Shown here: positions 15,835 to 23,979 of the stretch, piece after piece
How positions within the stretch are numbered: position 1 is the stretch's first letter
Layout of the letters: every line of letters starts with the position of its first letter
DNA from: Novosphingobium sp.
GTDB taxonomy: Bacteria; Pseudomonadota; Alphaproteobacteria; Sphingomonadales; Sphingomonadaceae
Assembly (NCBI GenBank): GCA_020446505.1
Contig: JAGREN010000010.1
Location: forward strand, 1 to 64,000
Direction of reading: 5' to 3'
Length of the DNA stretch: 64,000 bases
Notes under the pieces: generated by a model
What the model was told of the DNA's origin: nothing
The model's database searches: none
The model's input: the letters and a program-made list of their open reading frames with translations, nothing else
Translations under genes and position numbers: made by a program

Positions 15835-15993
15835 TCACCCGATCACGCCCTTCACCTTGAGGTCGACGACCCTGTCCCGGCCTAGAACAAGCTCGGCGAG
15901 GATGTCATCGCCGTGCTCGTTGAACAGCGGCGCGCGTGAAGTCGGCGCGGGGCCACTGTCCGGGGAAAAACCGCGAGAATCCCGCACCCTTGA
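15835..15993 (-). pseudogene. Remnant of a CaiB/BaiF CoA-transferase 3' end
   Basis: Read on the minus strand, the segment ending at the TGA at 15835 gives APTSRAPLFNEHGDDILAEL followed by a short tail VVDLKVKGVIG, almost the same as the end of the intact CoA-transferase at 7573-8760 (ILAELGLDWDSVVDLKIKGVVG). Upstream of that, at about 15952-15990, the DNA jumps to sequence similar to 7820-7860 of the intact gene (CCACTGTCCGGGGAAAA), so roughly 115 bp have been lost between the two pieces. The rest of the gene is absent. Confidence 0.85.
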
Positions 15994-17082
15994 TCATTCG
16001 GCGATTACGACTTCGCAGGCGTCGGTAAAAACGATCTCGCGACTGGCGTGCGCGTTCTGGTGAGGGCCGCCGCCCCATGATGTCATCACTGTCGTATAGA
16101 CGCCCGAACCACCCGCGACCAGCAATAGCAGATTTTCGCGGATCTTGATCGTCGGGATGAACCGGTCAGGGTCTTCAGGCGGACCCTCCATGCGCGACCA
16201 ATTGATCTTGCCGGCCGTGTTGCCGGCACGGCGGATTAATTCATCGACGATCCGGTCACGGTCATAACCTTCGCGAGACAGGGCGAGTGCATGGTCTGGA
16301 TTGAGCACGACAACTACCGAGCCACCGCCCGAGGTCGCATTATTGTGGGCAAGATCCGCGATTGTTGCCGCAACGATACCGAGCATGCGTTCCGCGACCG
16401 GTGTGCCATCGGTGCTGGGGCGCAGGATCACGGATATCGGCGAACCGACGCAGGCGACAGTCACCGCGCTTTGCTCTGCCTCGAAACCGAGCGTGGTGTG
16501 CAGAGGCGGGAAGGGGCTGTTTTCCTCGTCCTCGCCAAGGCAATAGGCGATGGAGCCGGGCTGGCCGAGCAGCGACATGGCTGATTCACCGGGCCAGACC
16601 CCGCCGAGATTGATGAGGCACAGCCGCACCGCGCGGCCAATGGTGAGGTTGGCGCGATGGCCATAGCCTAACGCACCGAAGCCGCTGGCAATGCCCGCTT
16701 CGCGGATTGCCGGTCCATTGACGATCAGCAGGGGGGCGACCTGATGGGTCGTCACCTGAAATTCGGTCGAATCCATGCGCGGATCGCAGATAGCCGAAAC
16801 GGCGGCGATGACGACAGGCAGGTGTTCCGGCTTGCAGCCCGCCATGACGGCATTGATCGCCACCTTCTCGACTGTCGCTTCGCCCATGTTCGGGCCGACT
16901 TCGCCAAGGATGAGGTCGGCATCGAACCCGGCCATCGCGGCCATTTCGAGCATTTCGGCGACACGCTCTTCGGTCGGAAGGATGACTGGCAAGCCATCAG
17001 TGGCCTTGAGGCGGTACAGTTCGTCCTGAAGCTCGGCCTCGGATGCGCCTTCGATGCGCGCGGACCGCGCTTCAAGCTGCAC
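15994..17082 (-). CDS. Unrecognised protein, partner of the CGSC (UGSC-family) protein
   Basis: 362 residues from a GTG at 17080-17082 that overlaps the end of the upstream gene by 11 bases. A longer upstream extension in this frame lies inside that gene and is not convincing. No named domain is recognised. Visible features are a Gly-rich, soluble alpha/beta protein without signal peptide or membrane spans. It has conserved-looking stretches GEVGPNMGEATVEKVAINAV and MAGCKPEHLPVVIAAV, and YCLGEDEENSPFPPLH. Close coupling to the CGSC protein suggests the two form one enzyme or complex. I recall similar sequence joined to UGSC domains in other bacteria, but cannot confirm it here. Confidence 0.75.
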   Translation of the reverse strand: MQLEARSARIEGASEAELQDELYRLKATDGLPVILPTEERVAEMLEMAAMAGFDADLILGEVGPNMGEATVEKVAINAVMAGCKPEHLPVVIAAVSAICDPRMDSTEFQVTTHQVAPLLIVNGPAIREAGIASGFGALGYGHRANLTIGRAVRLCLINLGGVWPGESAMSLLGQPGSIAYCLGEDEENSPFPPLHTTLGFEAEQSAVTVACVGSPISVILRPSTDGTPVAERMLGIVAATIADLAHNNATSGGGSVVVVLNPDHALALSREGYDRDRIVDELIRRAGNTAGKINWSRMEGPPEDPDRFIPTIKIRENLLLLVAGGSGVYTTVMTSWGGGPHQNAHASREIVFTDACEVVIAE

Positions 17083-17620
17083 GGGAAAGTCTCGCCTGCC
17101 AGGCCGCGACAATGGCAGAAGCAGCGCCCCGTGCGATTTCGGCGATCCGCGCAGCGCCAGTACCGGCAACCGGATGCGGCATTTGCACCCGAGGCACATC
17201 AGGCATTCCGACGGAGCGGGCGACGAAGCCGCTGGCCTGGATGAATTTCTCGGTGACCAGTGCAGCGACTGGCACGCCGGCGCGGGCCAGGTTCACGGCG
17301 TCGCGGGTGGCGCTCGAGGTGCAGCTACCACAATGCCCCATGGCGGTGATGGCAACGTCGCAGTTGGCAGCGATCTTCGCCACCTCGTCGAGCGGAGCGA
17401 TCAGCGAGGGATTCGGAAATTCGTAAAGCGTGATCACGGGAGCATCGAGCAGCTCCTTTAGTGTCTCGCCAACGGCATTCAGCAGGTTCGATGCATCGAA
17501 GAAACAATTCGAAACGAGCGCGACTCGCAGGTCCGGTCCGCTCGCATCGCAGGAAAGCCCATAGGGCGTAATGGCGACGCGGGGCGCTGCACGCGGATCG
17601 AGTATGGTGAGCTTGGCCAT
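17072..17620 (-). CDS. UGSC-family protein, cysteine (CGSC) form
   Basis: 182 residues from the ATG after GAGGAG. The core CDVAITAMGHCGSCTSSATR (CGSC at residues 97-100) matches the UGSC (seleno)protein family, in which the first residue of the motif may be selenocysteine encoded by TGA; here it is an ordinary Cys codon. Following this are DAVNLARAGVPVAALVTEKF and MPDVPRVQMPHPVAG, also typical. The family is predicted to be a redox enzyme but its reaction is not established. It is translationally coupled to the 362-residue partner and follows an SDR gene on the same strand, in a cluster of acyl-CoA genes. Confidence 0.85.
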   Translation of the reverse strand: MAKLTILDPRAAPRVAITPYGLSCDASGPDLRVALVSNCFFDASNLLNAVGETLKELLDAPVITLYEFPNPSLIAPLDEVAKIAANCDVAITAMGHCGSCTSSATRDAVNLARAGVPVAALVTEKFIQASGFVARSVGMPDVPRVQMPHPVAGTGAARIAEIARGAASAIVAAWQARLSRAA

Positions 17621-17724
17621 TGCGAAGACTCCTCTGCCAATGTCGATGTCTGGCATCTGTTTTGCGCCACCAGCATAACCTGTTTCGAGTGCGCAACAAA
17701 CACCGCCGGCAAAATAGCCAGCGC

Positions 17725-18561
17725 CTACATCACATAGTGATCGCCCGATGCGCGCACGGTAATATCGCTGACCGAGACGCCCCAGGGCTGGTCTATTGCG
17801 TGGACGATGGCATCGACGATGTATTCGGGCGCGAGCGAGGCATAGGCAATGGACTCGGGGTCGGACAATTCGCCGGGCGCAGTCCCTTCGACCATCTCAC
17901 CGAGCATGGCACGGTATTCGGTGTAGTTCGCGCCAAGCGCTCCGATGGCCGCAGCGCCGTTGACCACGCTGTTGCCAAGGTTGGTGGCGTTGACGCCGGT
18001 CGGCTTGATGACCGTCACCTTGATCTTGCCGCGCGATTCCTGCCGGACCGAATGCGAGAAGTAGTCGACCGCCGCCTTGGTTGCGCCGTAGACCGAGCCC
18101 CCCATCACCGGCACGTTGCCGAAGATCGAGGACATGTTGACGATCTGGCCATGCCCTTGCGCGATCATCTGGTCGTGAACCGCGCAGGTGCCGTTCACCA
18201 CGCCCTTGAAATTGATGTCGATGCAGCGCGCCCAGGCCTCGGCAGCGGAGACATGGTCGGCCAGGAAGGCAAGCGGCATGATGCCGGCGTTGTTCACCAA
18301 CACGTCGGTCGAGCCGAAGGTATCGACTGCAAGGGCCGCAACCGCGCGCATGGCATCGAGGCTGGAAACGTCTGCCGTTGCGGCAATGGCCTCGCCGCCT
18401 TCGCCGATGATCGCGTCGACCGTCATCCGCGCGCTTTCGGCGTCGATGTCGCAGCAAACCAGTTTGCCGCCACGCGCTGCGAGACGGCGGCTGGCCAGTG
18501 CTCCGAAACCGCTGCCTGCGCCCGTGATGATAATCGTCTTGCCTGAAATCCGGTCCGTCAT
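17725..18561 (-). CDS. Short-chain dehydrogenase/reductase (SDR)
   Basis: 278 residues from the ATG following GAGG. The NAD(P)-binding TGAGSGFG is near residue 14. NNAGIM, the catalytic Ser region (MSSIFGNVPVMGGS) and YGATK are all present, so it is a complete classical SDR. It probably oxidises a hydroxyacyl-CoA or alcohol intermediate, or reduces a ketone. It is divergent from the DUF35/thiolase pair across a 136-bp promoter region and 104 bp upstream of the UGSC gene on the same strand. Confidence 0.9.
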   Translation of the reverse strand: MTDRISGKTIIITGAGSGFGALASRRLAARGGKLVCCDIDAESARMTVDAIIGEGGEAIAATADVSSLDAMRAVAALAVDTFGSTDVLVNNAGIMPLAFLADHVSAAEAWARCIDINFKGVVNGTCAVHDQMIAQGHGQIVNMSSIFGNVPVMGGSVYGATKAAVDYFSHSVRQESRGKIKVTVIKPTGVNATNLGNSVVNGAAAIGALGANYTEYRAMLGEMVEGTAPGELSDPESIAYASLAPEYIVDAIVHAIDQPWGVSVSDITVRASGDHYVM

Positions 18562-18697
18562 GTTGTGTCCTCCCCTGTGCGCGCGAGCTTGCTGGCATCG
18601 GATGCACAATCAAGGAAAAGATGAGGCAACTTTACTTCGCAAGGTGTCAGTGGTCATCTGGCGCCCAGTCGCATGCGACGCATACGAGGAACTAGCT

Positions 18698-19117
18698 ATG
18701 TCCGAAATCCAGAGACCGCTGCCCAAGCCGACTCCGGAAACGCAGCATTTCTGGGATGGCTGCCGAGAAGGCGAACTGCGACTCCAGCGATGTACGAGGT
18801 GCGCAAACACCTGGTTCCCGCCGCGCCCGTTCTGCCCAGCCTGTGCCTGCCGCGAGGTCGAGATCTACACGGCGAGCGGCAAGGCCAGGCTGCATTCGTA
18901 TGTCATCAGTCACCGGGGGCATCCGGGCTTCGGCAAGGAGCCCTATGCCATTGCCGTCGTGAAGTTGGAGGAGGGGCCGCAGATGATGAGCAACGTGGTC
19001 GGTTGCCCGCAGACTCCCGAGGCGTTGTTGCTCGACATGCCGCTCGAAGTGACGTTCGAGCAGCAGACAAAGGACGAGAGCATCTTCATTCCGCTATTCA
19101 AGCCGGTGGAGGGCTGA
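18698..19117 (+). CDS. DUF35 zinc-ribbon/OB-fold protein
   Basis: 139 residues from the ATG after ACGAGGA. Zinc-ribbon cysteines are at 32, 35, 46 and 49 (CTRC, CPAC), then an OB-fold (GKARLHSYVISHRGHPGFGKEPYAIAVVKLEEG). It is followed after 4 bp by the thiolase-fold gene, repeating the arrangement at 5967-7576. It probably binds the acyl-CoA and stabilises the thiolase-fold enzyme. A long in-frame extension upstream overlaps the SDR gene antisense and is not real. Confidence 0.9.
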   Translation: MSEIQRPLPKPTPETQHFWDGCREGELRLQRCTRCANTWFPPRPFCPACACREVEIYTASGKARLHSYVISHRGHPGFGKEPYAIAVVKLEEGPQMMSNVVGCPQTPEALLLDMPLEVTFEQQTKDESIFIPLFKPVEG

Positions 19118-19121
19118 GGCG

Positions 19122-20279
19122 ATGGCTGACAGTTTTGCTCTCAAGCCTCGTTCGGTCGCCGTCGTTGGTGCTGCCGAGACCACCAAGATGGGCCTCATTC
19201 CCGACATGTCGCAGCTTGGCCTGCACTTCGATTGCGCGCTCAATGCGATGACAGATGCCGGCCTGAAGCCGTCGGACATCGACGGAGTGGCGACCGGCGG
19301 CGAGGACGTTGCCGTGCTGGCCCACATGCTCGGCATCACGCCCAAATGGGTGGACTCGACCGACGTGGGCGGTTGCTCCTACATGATCCATGTCCGCCAT
19401 GCGGCGGCAGCGATTGCTGCGGGCTATTGCAGTACGGTGCTCATAACTCACGGGGAATCGGGGCGTTCGCGCGTCGGCAGTCCGGGCTATGCGATGTCGG
19501 CGGCGAGCATGGCAGGCCAGTTCGAGGCACCCTATGGCGTCACCGGCGCGCCTTCGATGTTCACCATTCCGGTGCTGCGCTACCTCAAGGAAACCGGCAG
19601 CGACATCGAGGATCTTGCCCGTGTCGCCTCGATCCAGCGCGAATGGGCGGCGATGAATCCGCGCGCCACGCGGCGCGAGCCGATCACTGTCGAGGAGGTG
19701 ATGAACGACACGATGATCGCTTGGCCCTTCACCAAGGCGATGTGCTGCCTTGTCACCGACGGCGGCGGGGCGCTGATCCTCACCAGCGCCGAGCGGGCGA
19801 AGGACTTTCCGACCAGGCCGGTCTATGTGCTCGGCACGGGTGAGAGCAGCGAGGCGCGGCTCATCAGCCAGATGGAAGACTTCACCTCTTCGCGGGCATT
19901 CCGGGTATCGGGCAAGCAGGCCTTCGAATCGTCGGGCATTACCCGCGACGATGTCGATCACCTGATGATCTACGACGCCTTCGCGCACTTGCCGCTGTAC
20001 GGGCTGGGCGACCTCGGCTTCTGCAAGCCCGACGAGGCCAAGCATTTCTATCGCGAACGGCGCACCGCACCAGGCGGCTCATTGCCCACCAACACCAATG
20101 GCGGCGGGCTCTCCTACATGCATTCCGGGCGCTACGGCATGTACGCGCTGCAGGAGAGCGTGCGTCAGATGCGGGGCATTGCTCCGGCGCAGATCGAAGG
20201 AGCGAAGATCTCGCTGTGCCACGGCGTCGGCGGCATGTTCACGGCTTCGGGTACGGTCGTCTTCACCAACGAGAGCTGA
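19122..20279 (+). CDS. Thiolase-fold protein (SCP2/lipid-transfer type)
   Basis: 385 residues. A Cys is present near the nucleophile position (Cys85, DVGGCSYMIH) although the usual CASG context is missing. The second active-site loop reads GGGLSYMHSG (327-336) with a His, and the end reads SLCHGVGGMFTASG with the conserved Cys-x-Gly. It therefore keeps more of the thiolase machinery than the paralogue at 5967-7148, but is still the SCP2-like subgroup seen with DUF35 partners. It could be a thiolase or a retro-aldolase for a branched or cyclic acyl-CoA. It is coupled to the DUF35 gene by a 4-bp gap. Confidence 0.87.
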   Translation: MADSFALKPRSVAVVGAAETTKMGLIPDMSQLGLHFDCALNAMTDAGLKPSDIDGVATGGEDVAVLAHMLGITPKWVDSTDVGGCSYMIHVRHAAAAIAAGYCSTVLITHGESGRSRVGSPGYAMSAASMAGQFEAPYGVTGAPSMFTIPVLRYLKETGSDIEDLARVASIQREWAAMNPRATRREPITVEEVMNDTMIAWPFTKAMCCLVTDGGGALILTSAERAKDFPTRPVYVLGTGESSEARLISQMEDFTSSRAFRVSGKQAFESSGITRDDVDHLMIYDAFAHLPLYGLGDLGFCKPDEAKHFYRERRTAPGGSLPTNTNGGGLSYMHSGRYGMYALQESVRQMRGIAPAQIEGAKISLCHGVGGMFTASGTVVFTNES

Positions 20280-20328
20280 GCGTCGCGGCTCCGTTTGCTA
20301 GGCCGGGCCTGCGGTCGGATGGAGCAGG

Positions 20329-21267
20329 TCAGACCGCGCAGGCCTCCGGCCAAAGCAGCCGCGCCGCCGTCATCGCCTGTCGTCCGCGTCCGCCGTATTC
20401 GCCTGTCAGCGCCTTGAGGCGATAGGTCCAGAAGTGCAGCGGATGCTCCAGCGTCATCCCCATCGCGCCCAGCATCTGGTGGAAATCGTAGACGGCTATG
20501 CGGGCGCTTTCCTGTGCGTGGAGCGCGGCTAGCGCGGCTTCGCCCGGATCGCCAAGTCCGGCGGCGCGCAGGGTCATCCAGTAGAGGGAATCGGTGCGCA
20601 CATGAATCTCGGCGAGCCGGTGCCGCAAAGCCTGGAATGTGGCCAGCGGCCGACCGAACTGCTTGCGTTCCGACACATGCTCTATCGTGCTTTGCAGTGC
20701 CGCTCGCAGCAGCCCCGTCGCCTCCGATGCCAGGGCAAGGTTGGCCCGCATGCGCAGATCCCGACCGTCGAGGTGCGGAGCAGGCAGGGCGCGCGCGGCC
20801 TCGTCGGCAGAAACCAGACCCATCGGATAGGCGAAAAGCGATTCCGGGTCGGCGCTAACCGTGCCGGTTGCGGGGGTGAGCGTGCTTGCGCCGCCTTGAT
20901 TGTCGAGAATGACAAGAGTTGCGCCATCGCGAAGAAACCGGATCGGCTGCCAAAGCCTGTCCGCTTCGGCGACGCAGACCGGGCGAGCCACCCCTTCTCC
21001 GAGTAGCGGGCCGACAAAGGCGCTGTTCGCTGCTTCCACGGCAAAGGGGAGTTGGGCTACTCGCTCGACCACCAGCATAGCGCCCACAAGCCCGAATTCC
21101 GGCTCACGGGCGATCTCGAGAAAGCCGCCCTCCACAAGTGCAGCTTCAAGCTCCTCGTTACCGAGCGCAAATGGCACTTCGCCGATGGGAGCGGTGGTAA
21201 AGGGCTTTACCAGTCCTTCCAGCGCATCGAGCAGGGTGACGTGATCGGGAGTGAGTTCGAAGTCCAT
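20329..21267 (-). CDS. Acyl-CoA dehydrogenase, short subunit
   Basis: 312 residues, about 70 shorter than a normal acyl-CoA dehydrogenase, beginning MDFELTPDHVTLLDALEGL. The C-terminal domain is present (ERKQFGRPLATFQALRHRLAEI; DFHQMLGAMGMTLEHPLHFWTYRLKAL) but the EGT/catalytic Glu segment is absent. Its start overlaps the stop of the full-length dehydrogenase at 21267 (TGATG). Paired genes of this kind encode alpha2beta2 dehydrogenases in steroid catabolism (for example FadE28-FadE29), where each subunit completes the other's active site. The same is inferred here. Confidence 0.85.
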   Translation of the reverse strand: MDFELTPDHVTLLDALEGLVKPFTTAPIGEVPFALGNEELEAALVEGGFLEIAREPEFGLVGAMLVVERVAQLPFAVEAANSAFVGPLLGEGVARPVCVAEADRLWQPIRFLRDGATLVILDNQGGASTLTPATGTVSADPESLFAYPMGLVSADEAARALPAPHLDGRDLRMRANLALASEATGLLRAALQSTIEHVSERKQFGRPLATFQALRHRLAEIHVRTDSLYWMTLRAAGLGDPGEAALAALHAQESARIAVYDFHQMLGAMGMTLEHPLHFWTYRLKALTGEYGGRGRQAMTAARLLWPEACAV

Positions 21268-22412
21268 CAGCGCGGCTCCCTCGGCAGGTTGAGAACGCTG
21301 CTGGCAACAAGATTGAGCTGGATCTCGGCAGCGCCCGAGGCAATCCCGGCGACGATCCCGCGCTGGTGGTGCATCTTGAGATAAGGCTCAGCCGACCCCA
21401 GCGAGCCGGGCAGATGCTCGACTATGAACTCGGCAACGGCCCGTTCGGCCATGACGGTTGCGAACCGCGCCGCTGCTGCCTCCGGTCCGACTGCCTCGCC
21501 ATGGGCACGGCGGCTGATGATCGCATAGATCGCCGAGCGGGCCGCTTCGCACAGGCTCGCTGCACGCGCCGCTTCGATCTGCACGGCTTCTTCGCCGAAT
21601 GCGCCGTGCTTCCCAAGTGTGGCGACCGCACGGTCGAGCGTCTTGCGCGCAAGATGGTAGCGCGGGATGCCGAGCCTTTCGTTGCGCAGCGAGTAGTCGA
21701 TGATTTCCCAGGCCTGGCCTTCTTCGCCAAGCCGGGCGCCAGCCGGGACCACCACGTCGTCGAAGAACATCTCGTGGATGTCGCCTTCGCCGATGATGCT
21801 GGGGATTTCGCGCACGGTGATGCCGGGCGTGTCCATCGGCACGAGCAGGATGCTGATCCCGGATTTGCGGTCCGGCCCGGTGCGCACCAGCAGGAAGCAG
21901 GTGTCCGCCAGCCCCGCATAGCTGGTCCAGATCTTCTGGCCGTTGATGCGGTAAGTGCCGTCTTCGAGCACGGCGCTGGTGCGCAAGGATGCGAGGTCAG
22001 AGCCAGCGCCGGGCTCGGAAAAACCCTGACACCAGATTGCATTGCCGTTGACGATGGGGGGAAGGTATCGCTCCTTCTGCGCCTCGCTGCCATAGCGGAC
22101 CAGTGTCGGCCCGATCCAGTTGACGTTCATGTATTGGGCGCCGCGGGGCTCTCCCGCGCCCCACATCTCTTCGGCAAGGATCTGCTGGTGCCACGGATCA
22201 GCGCCCTTGCCGCCCAGTTCGACAGGCCAGTGCGGGAACAGCAGGTCCTGCTCCGCCAGCGCGGCGCAGAACAGCCGCGATTTGTGAGTCAGTTCCTCCG
22301 AACCGGGACCGTGGCCAGCTATCTCTTCCCAATCTGCCGGAACGTTGCGGGTGATGAAATCGCGGATCGTTTCGCGAAAGGCGCTTTGTTCGTCATCCCA
22401 CTCGAAATCCAT
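21267..22412 (-). CDS. Acyl-CoA dehydrogenase, long subunit
   Basis: 381 residues with the FAD/substrate motif GFSEPGAGSDLASLRT, the RNERLGIPRYHLARKTLDRAV segment that holds the catalytic Glu in the FadE28/IVD-type arrangement, and the terminal SGAAEIQLNLVASSVLNL. It is coupled to the short subunit by a one-base overlap, consistent with an obligate heteromer. It is first in its operon, facing the copper genes across a 127-bp gap. It probably dehydrogenates a bulky or branched acyl-CoA in the same pathway as the SDR and thiolase-fold genes. Confidence 0.88.
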   Translation of the reverse strand: MDFEWDDEQSAFRETIRDFITRNVPADWEEIAGHGPGSEELTHKSRLFCAALAEQDLLFPHWPVELGGKGADPWHQQILAEEMWGAGEPRGAQYMNVNWIGPTLVRYGSEAQKERYLPPIVNGNAIWCQGFSEPGAGSDLASLRTSAVLEDGTYRINGQKIWTSYAGLADTCFLLVRTGPDRKSGISILLVPMDTPGITVREIPSIIGEGDIHEMFFDDVVVPAGARLGEEGQAWEIIDYSLRNERLGIPRYHLARKTLDRAVATLGKHGAFGEEAVQIEAARAASLCEAARSAIYAIISRRAHGEAVGPEAAAARFATVMAERAVAEFIVEHLPGSLGSAEPYLKMHHQRGIVAGIASGAAEIQLNLVASSVLNLPREPR

Positions 22413-22539
22413 CGCCGCGCCTTCCGCTCGCTATCCTCGTCGCCATAATGGGAGGTCGCGGCGCGGTTGCCAATGGGGCGCTGCATTCAACGCGTCGACG
22501 ATTTACCTTTGAGGCAAATCGCGGCTTAGCTGCGCGAGC

Positions 22540-23397
22540 CTACGCCCCCGGATCGAGCATGCCGAGCGTCGCGACCAATGCGACGATGGCAATCGCGCAG
22601 GCCGATTCCAGGCACAGCGACCAGAGCAGATGCCGCTCCGCGCCAGTTTCACCGCGAGCGAGGGCAGGCGTCAGCCGCCAGCGGTTGATGCCTGCAAGGC
22701 CCAGCATCGCTGCAAAAAGGGCAAGCTTGGCGGCAAGCAAGAGAGTCCAGCCGCTGGAGGGGGACCAGTCGCCGTCCGCGATGAGGAGAGTGTTGGCCGC
22801 TCCAGTAAAAGCCAGTACGCAGACGACTATCGTGCCAGTGCGGGAAAAGGCCGACAGGCGCTCGACCAAGCTATTGTGGTCTGTCTCGCGAAAAACGGAT
22901 GAGACGAATACGAGAAGCGCTCCCAACCACAGTGAACCAGCGCCAAGGTGGAACACGTCAAGCAGCCGTTGGAAAAGCCCCAATCCTCCTTCCGCCGCGC
23001 CGGAATGGCCGGTCCACGCCGAACTCGCCAAGGCTACGAATGCGATCAGAAAGGCCGGCAGGGTTCGCGGCCACAGTGCAAGGATAGCTATCAAGCAAAG
23101 CGCCGCGACGAGCCGCACATACAGAACCGGGCCAAGTGGCGTGGCATCGAGCACGGCACTCAGCGTTTCGCGATCGAGGTCAAAGAGTGGCGTTGCCGCC
23201 ATCGCGGCGACACTGGCACAGGCCCACCAGACACTCGCGCAAATGGCGGCTAATGCGATGAATCCAAGAGCGTTGCGCTGTCTTCGGTCAAGAGCGACCT
23301 GGCCGTCGGTCAAGAGATAGAACGGCACGCCGACCGAGGCCATGAGCAGCGCCATTGACAGGAAGCGTGCTGCGACAAGGCCGAGGTCTGGCTGCAT
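22540..23397 (-). CDS. copD: CopD family copper resistance protein
   Basis: 285-residue inner-membrane protein with about eight hydrophobic helices (for example ALICASVWWACASVAAMAAT and LYVRLVAALCLIAILALWP). It contains the CopD hallmarks SAWTGHSGAAEG and FHLGAGSLWLGALLVF, whose His and Trp residues suit copper binding. CopD works with periplasmic CopC in copper handling. The gene lies 18 bp downstream of copC on the same strand. Confidence 0.88.
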   Translation of the reverse strand: MQPDLGLVAARFLSMALLMASVGVPFYLLTDGQVALDRRQRNALGFIALAAICASVWWACASVAAMAATPLFDLDRETLSAVLDATPLGPVLYVRLVAALCLIAILALWPRTLPAFLIAFVALASSAWTGHSGAAEGGLGLFQRLLDVFHLGAGSLWLGALLVFVSSVFRETDHNSLVERLSAFSRTGTIVVCVLAFTGAANTLLIADGDWSPSSGWTLLLAAKLALFAAMLGLAGINRWRLTPALARGETGAERHLLWSLCLESACAIAIVALVATLGMLDPGA

Positions 23398-23415
23398 GGC
23401 CTGGCGCCAGCCCCG

Positions 23416-23793
23416 TCAGCCGACCTTGAAGGTATAGCTGCCTTCGATGCGGTGCTGGTCGGCAGCGACAACGTGCCACTTGAGGACATAGGTGCCGGTC
23501 GGGAGGGCGCGCGGCATTGTCGCGACAATCGTCTTGCCGGCAACCTTGGTGGCAAAGCCTTTCACCGGCATTGGCTTGTGGTTGGCCATGCCGGGCATTG
23601 CCGTCATCGTCAGTTCGATGCCCGAAAGCGGCGCGACCAGATCTTCCGAAAAGGCCAGCGACATCTTGGTCGGCTTGCTGACCGTCGCGCCCTGGGCAGG
23701 GTTTGATGAAACGAGGCGCGGGTGGGCCATTGCCGTGGCAGGAAGAGCCATGAAGGCAAGCGCAGCGAGCGGCGCGAGAAGGGACTTGAACAT
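23416..23793 (-). CDS. copC: CopC family periplasmic copper-binding protein
   Basis: 125 residues from the ATG after GGAGG. A signal peptide (MFKSLLAPLAALAFMALPATAMA) ends just before HPRL, so His1 of the mature protein is the canonical N-terminal copper ligand. The domain continues SSNPAQGATVSKPTKMSLAFSEDL and ends GTYVLKWHVVAADQHRIEGSYTFKVG with the Asp and His ligands. A Met/His stretch (MTAMPGMANHKPMP) may bind Cu(I). It is divergent from copA. Confidence 0.92.
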   Translation of the reverse strand: MFKSLLAPLAALAFMALPATAMAHPRLVSSNPAQGATVSKPTKMSLAFSEDLVAPLSGIELTMTAMPGMANHKPMPVKGFATKVAGKTIVATMPRALPTGTYVLKWHVVAADQHRIEGSYTFKVG

Positions 23794-23860
23794 GGGGCCT
23801 CCGAATTCAGGTGAGCGCAATGCAATCAACTTGAGAGTGGATAGGGCGGACGGGGCGCGA

Positions 23861-23883
23861 TTTTTCACTGAAGGTGACAAAAA
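23861..23883. promoter_or_regulatory. Candidate regulator site in the copC/copA divergent promoter
   Basis: TTTTTCAC, five bases, GTGACAAAAA is an imperfect palindrome in the 186-bp divergent region between copC and copA. Copper operons are usually under CopRS or CueR control and this could be such a site. The match to any named consensus is not claimed. Confidence 0.35.
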
Positions 23884-23979
23884 TTCGCAATAATCTGGGT
23901 GCTCAGGCAGGTGCCTCGCGATGCCGTATCGTCAAAGGTGCATATAGAGTTCCGCTAGACTGGCTAACAGAGACACAGA

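Noticed and set aside
17072..17620. Selenocysteine-encoding TGA in the UGSC-family gene
   Set aside because: The motif is read with an ordinary Cys codon and the frame has no internal TGA.
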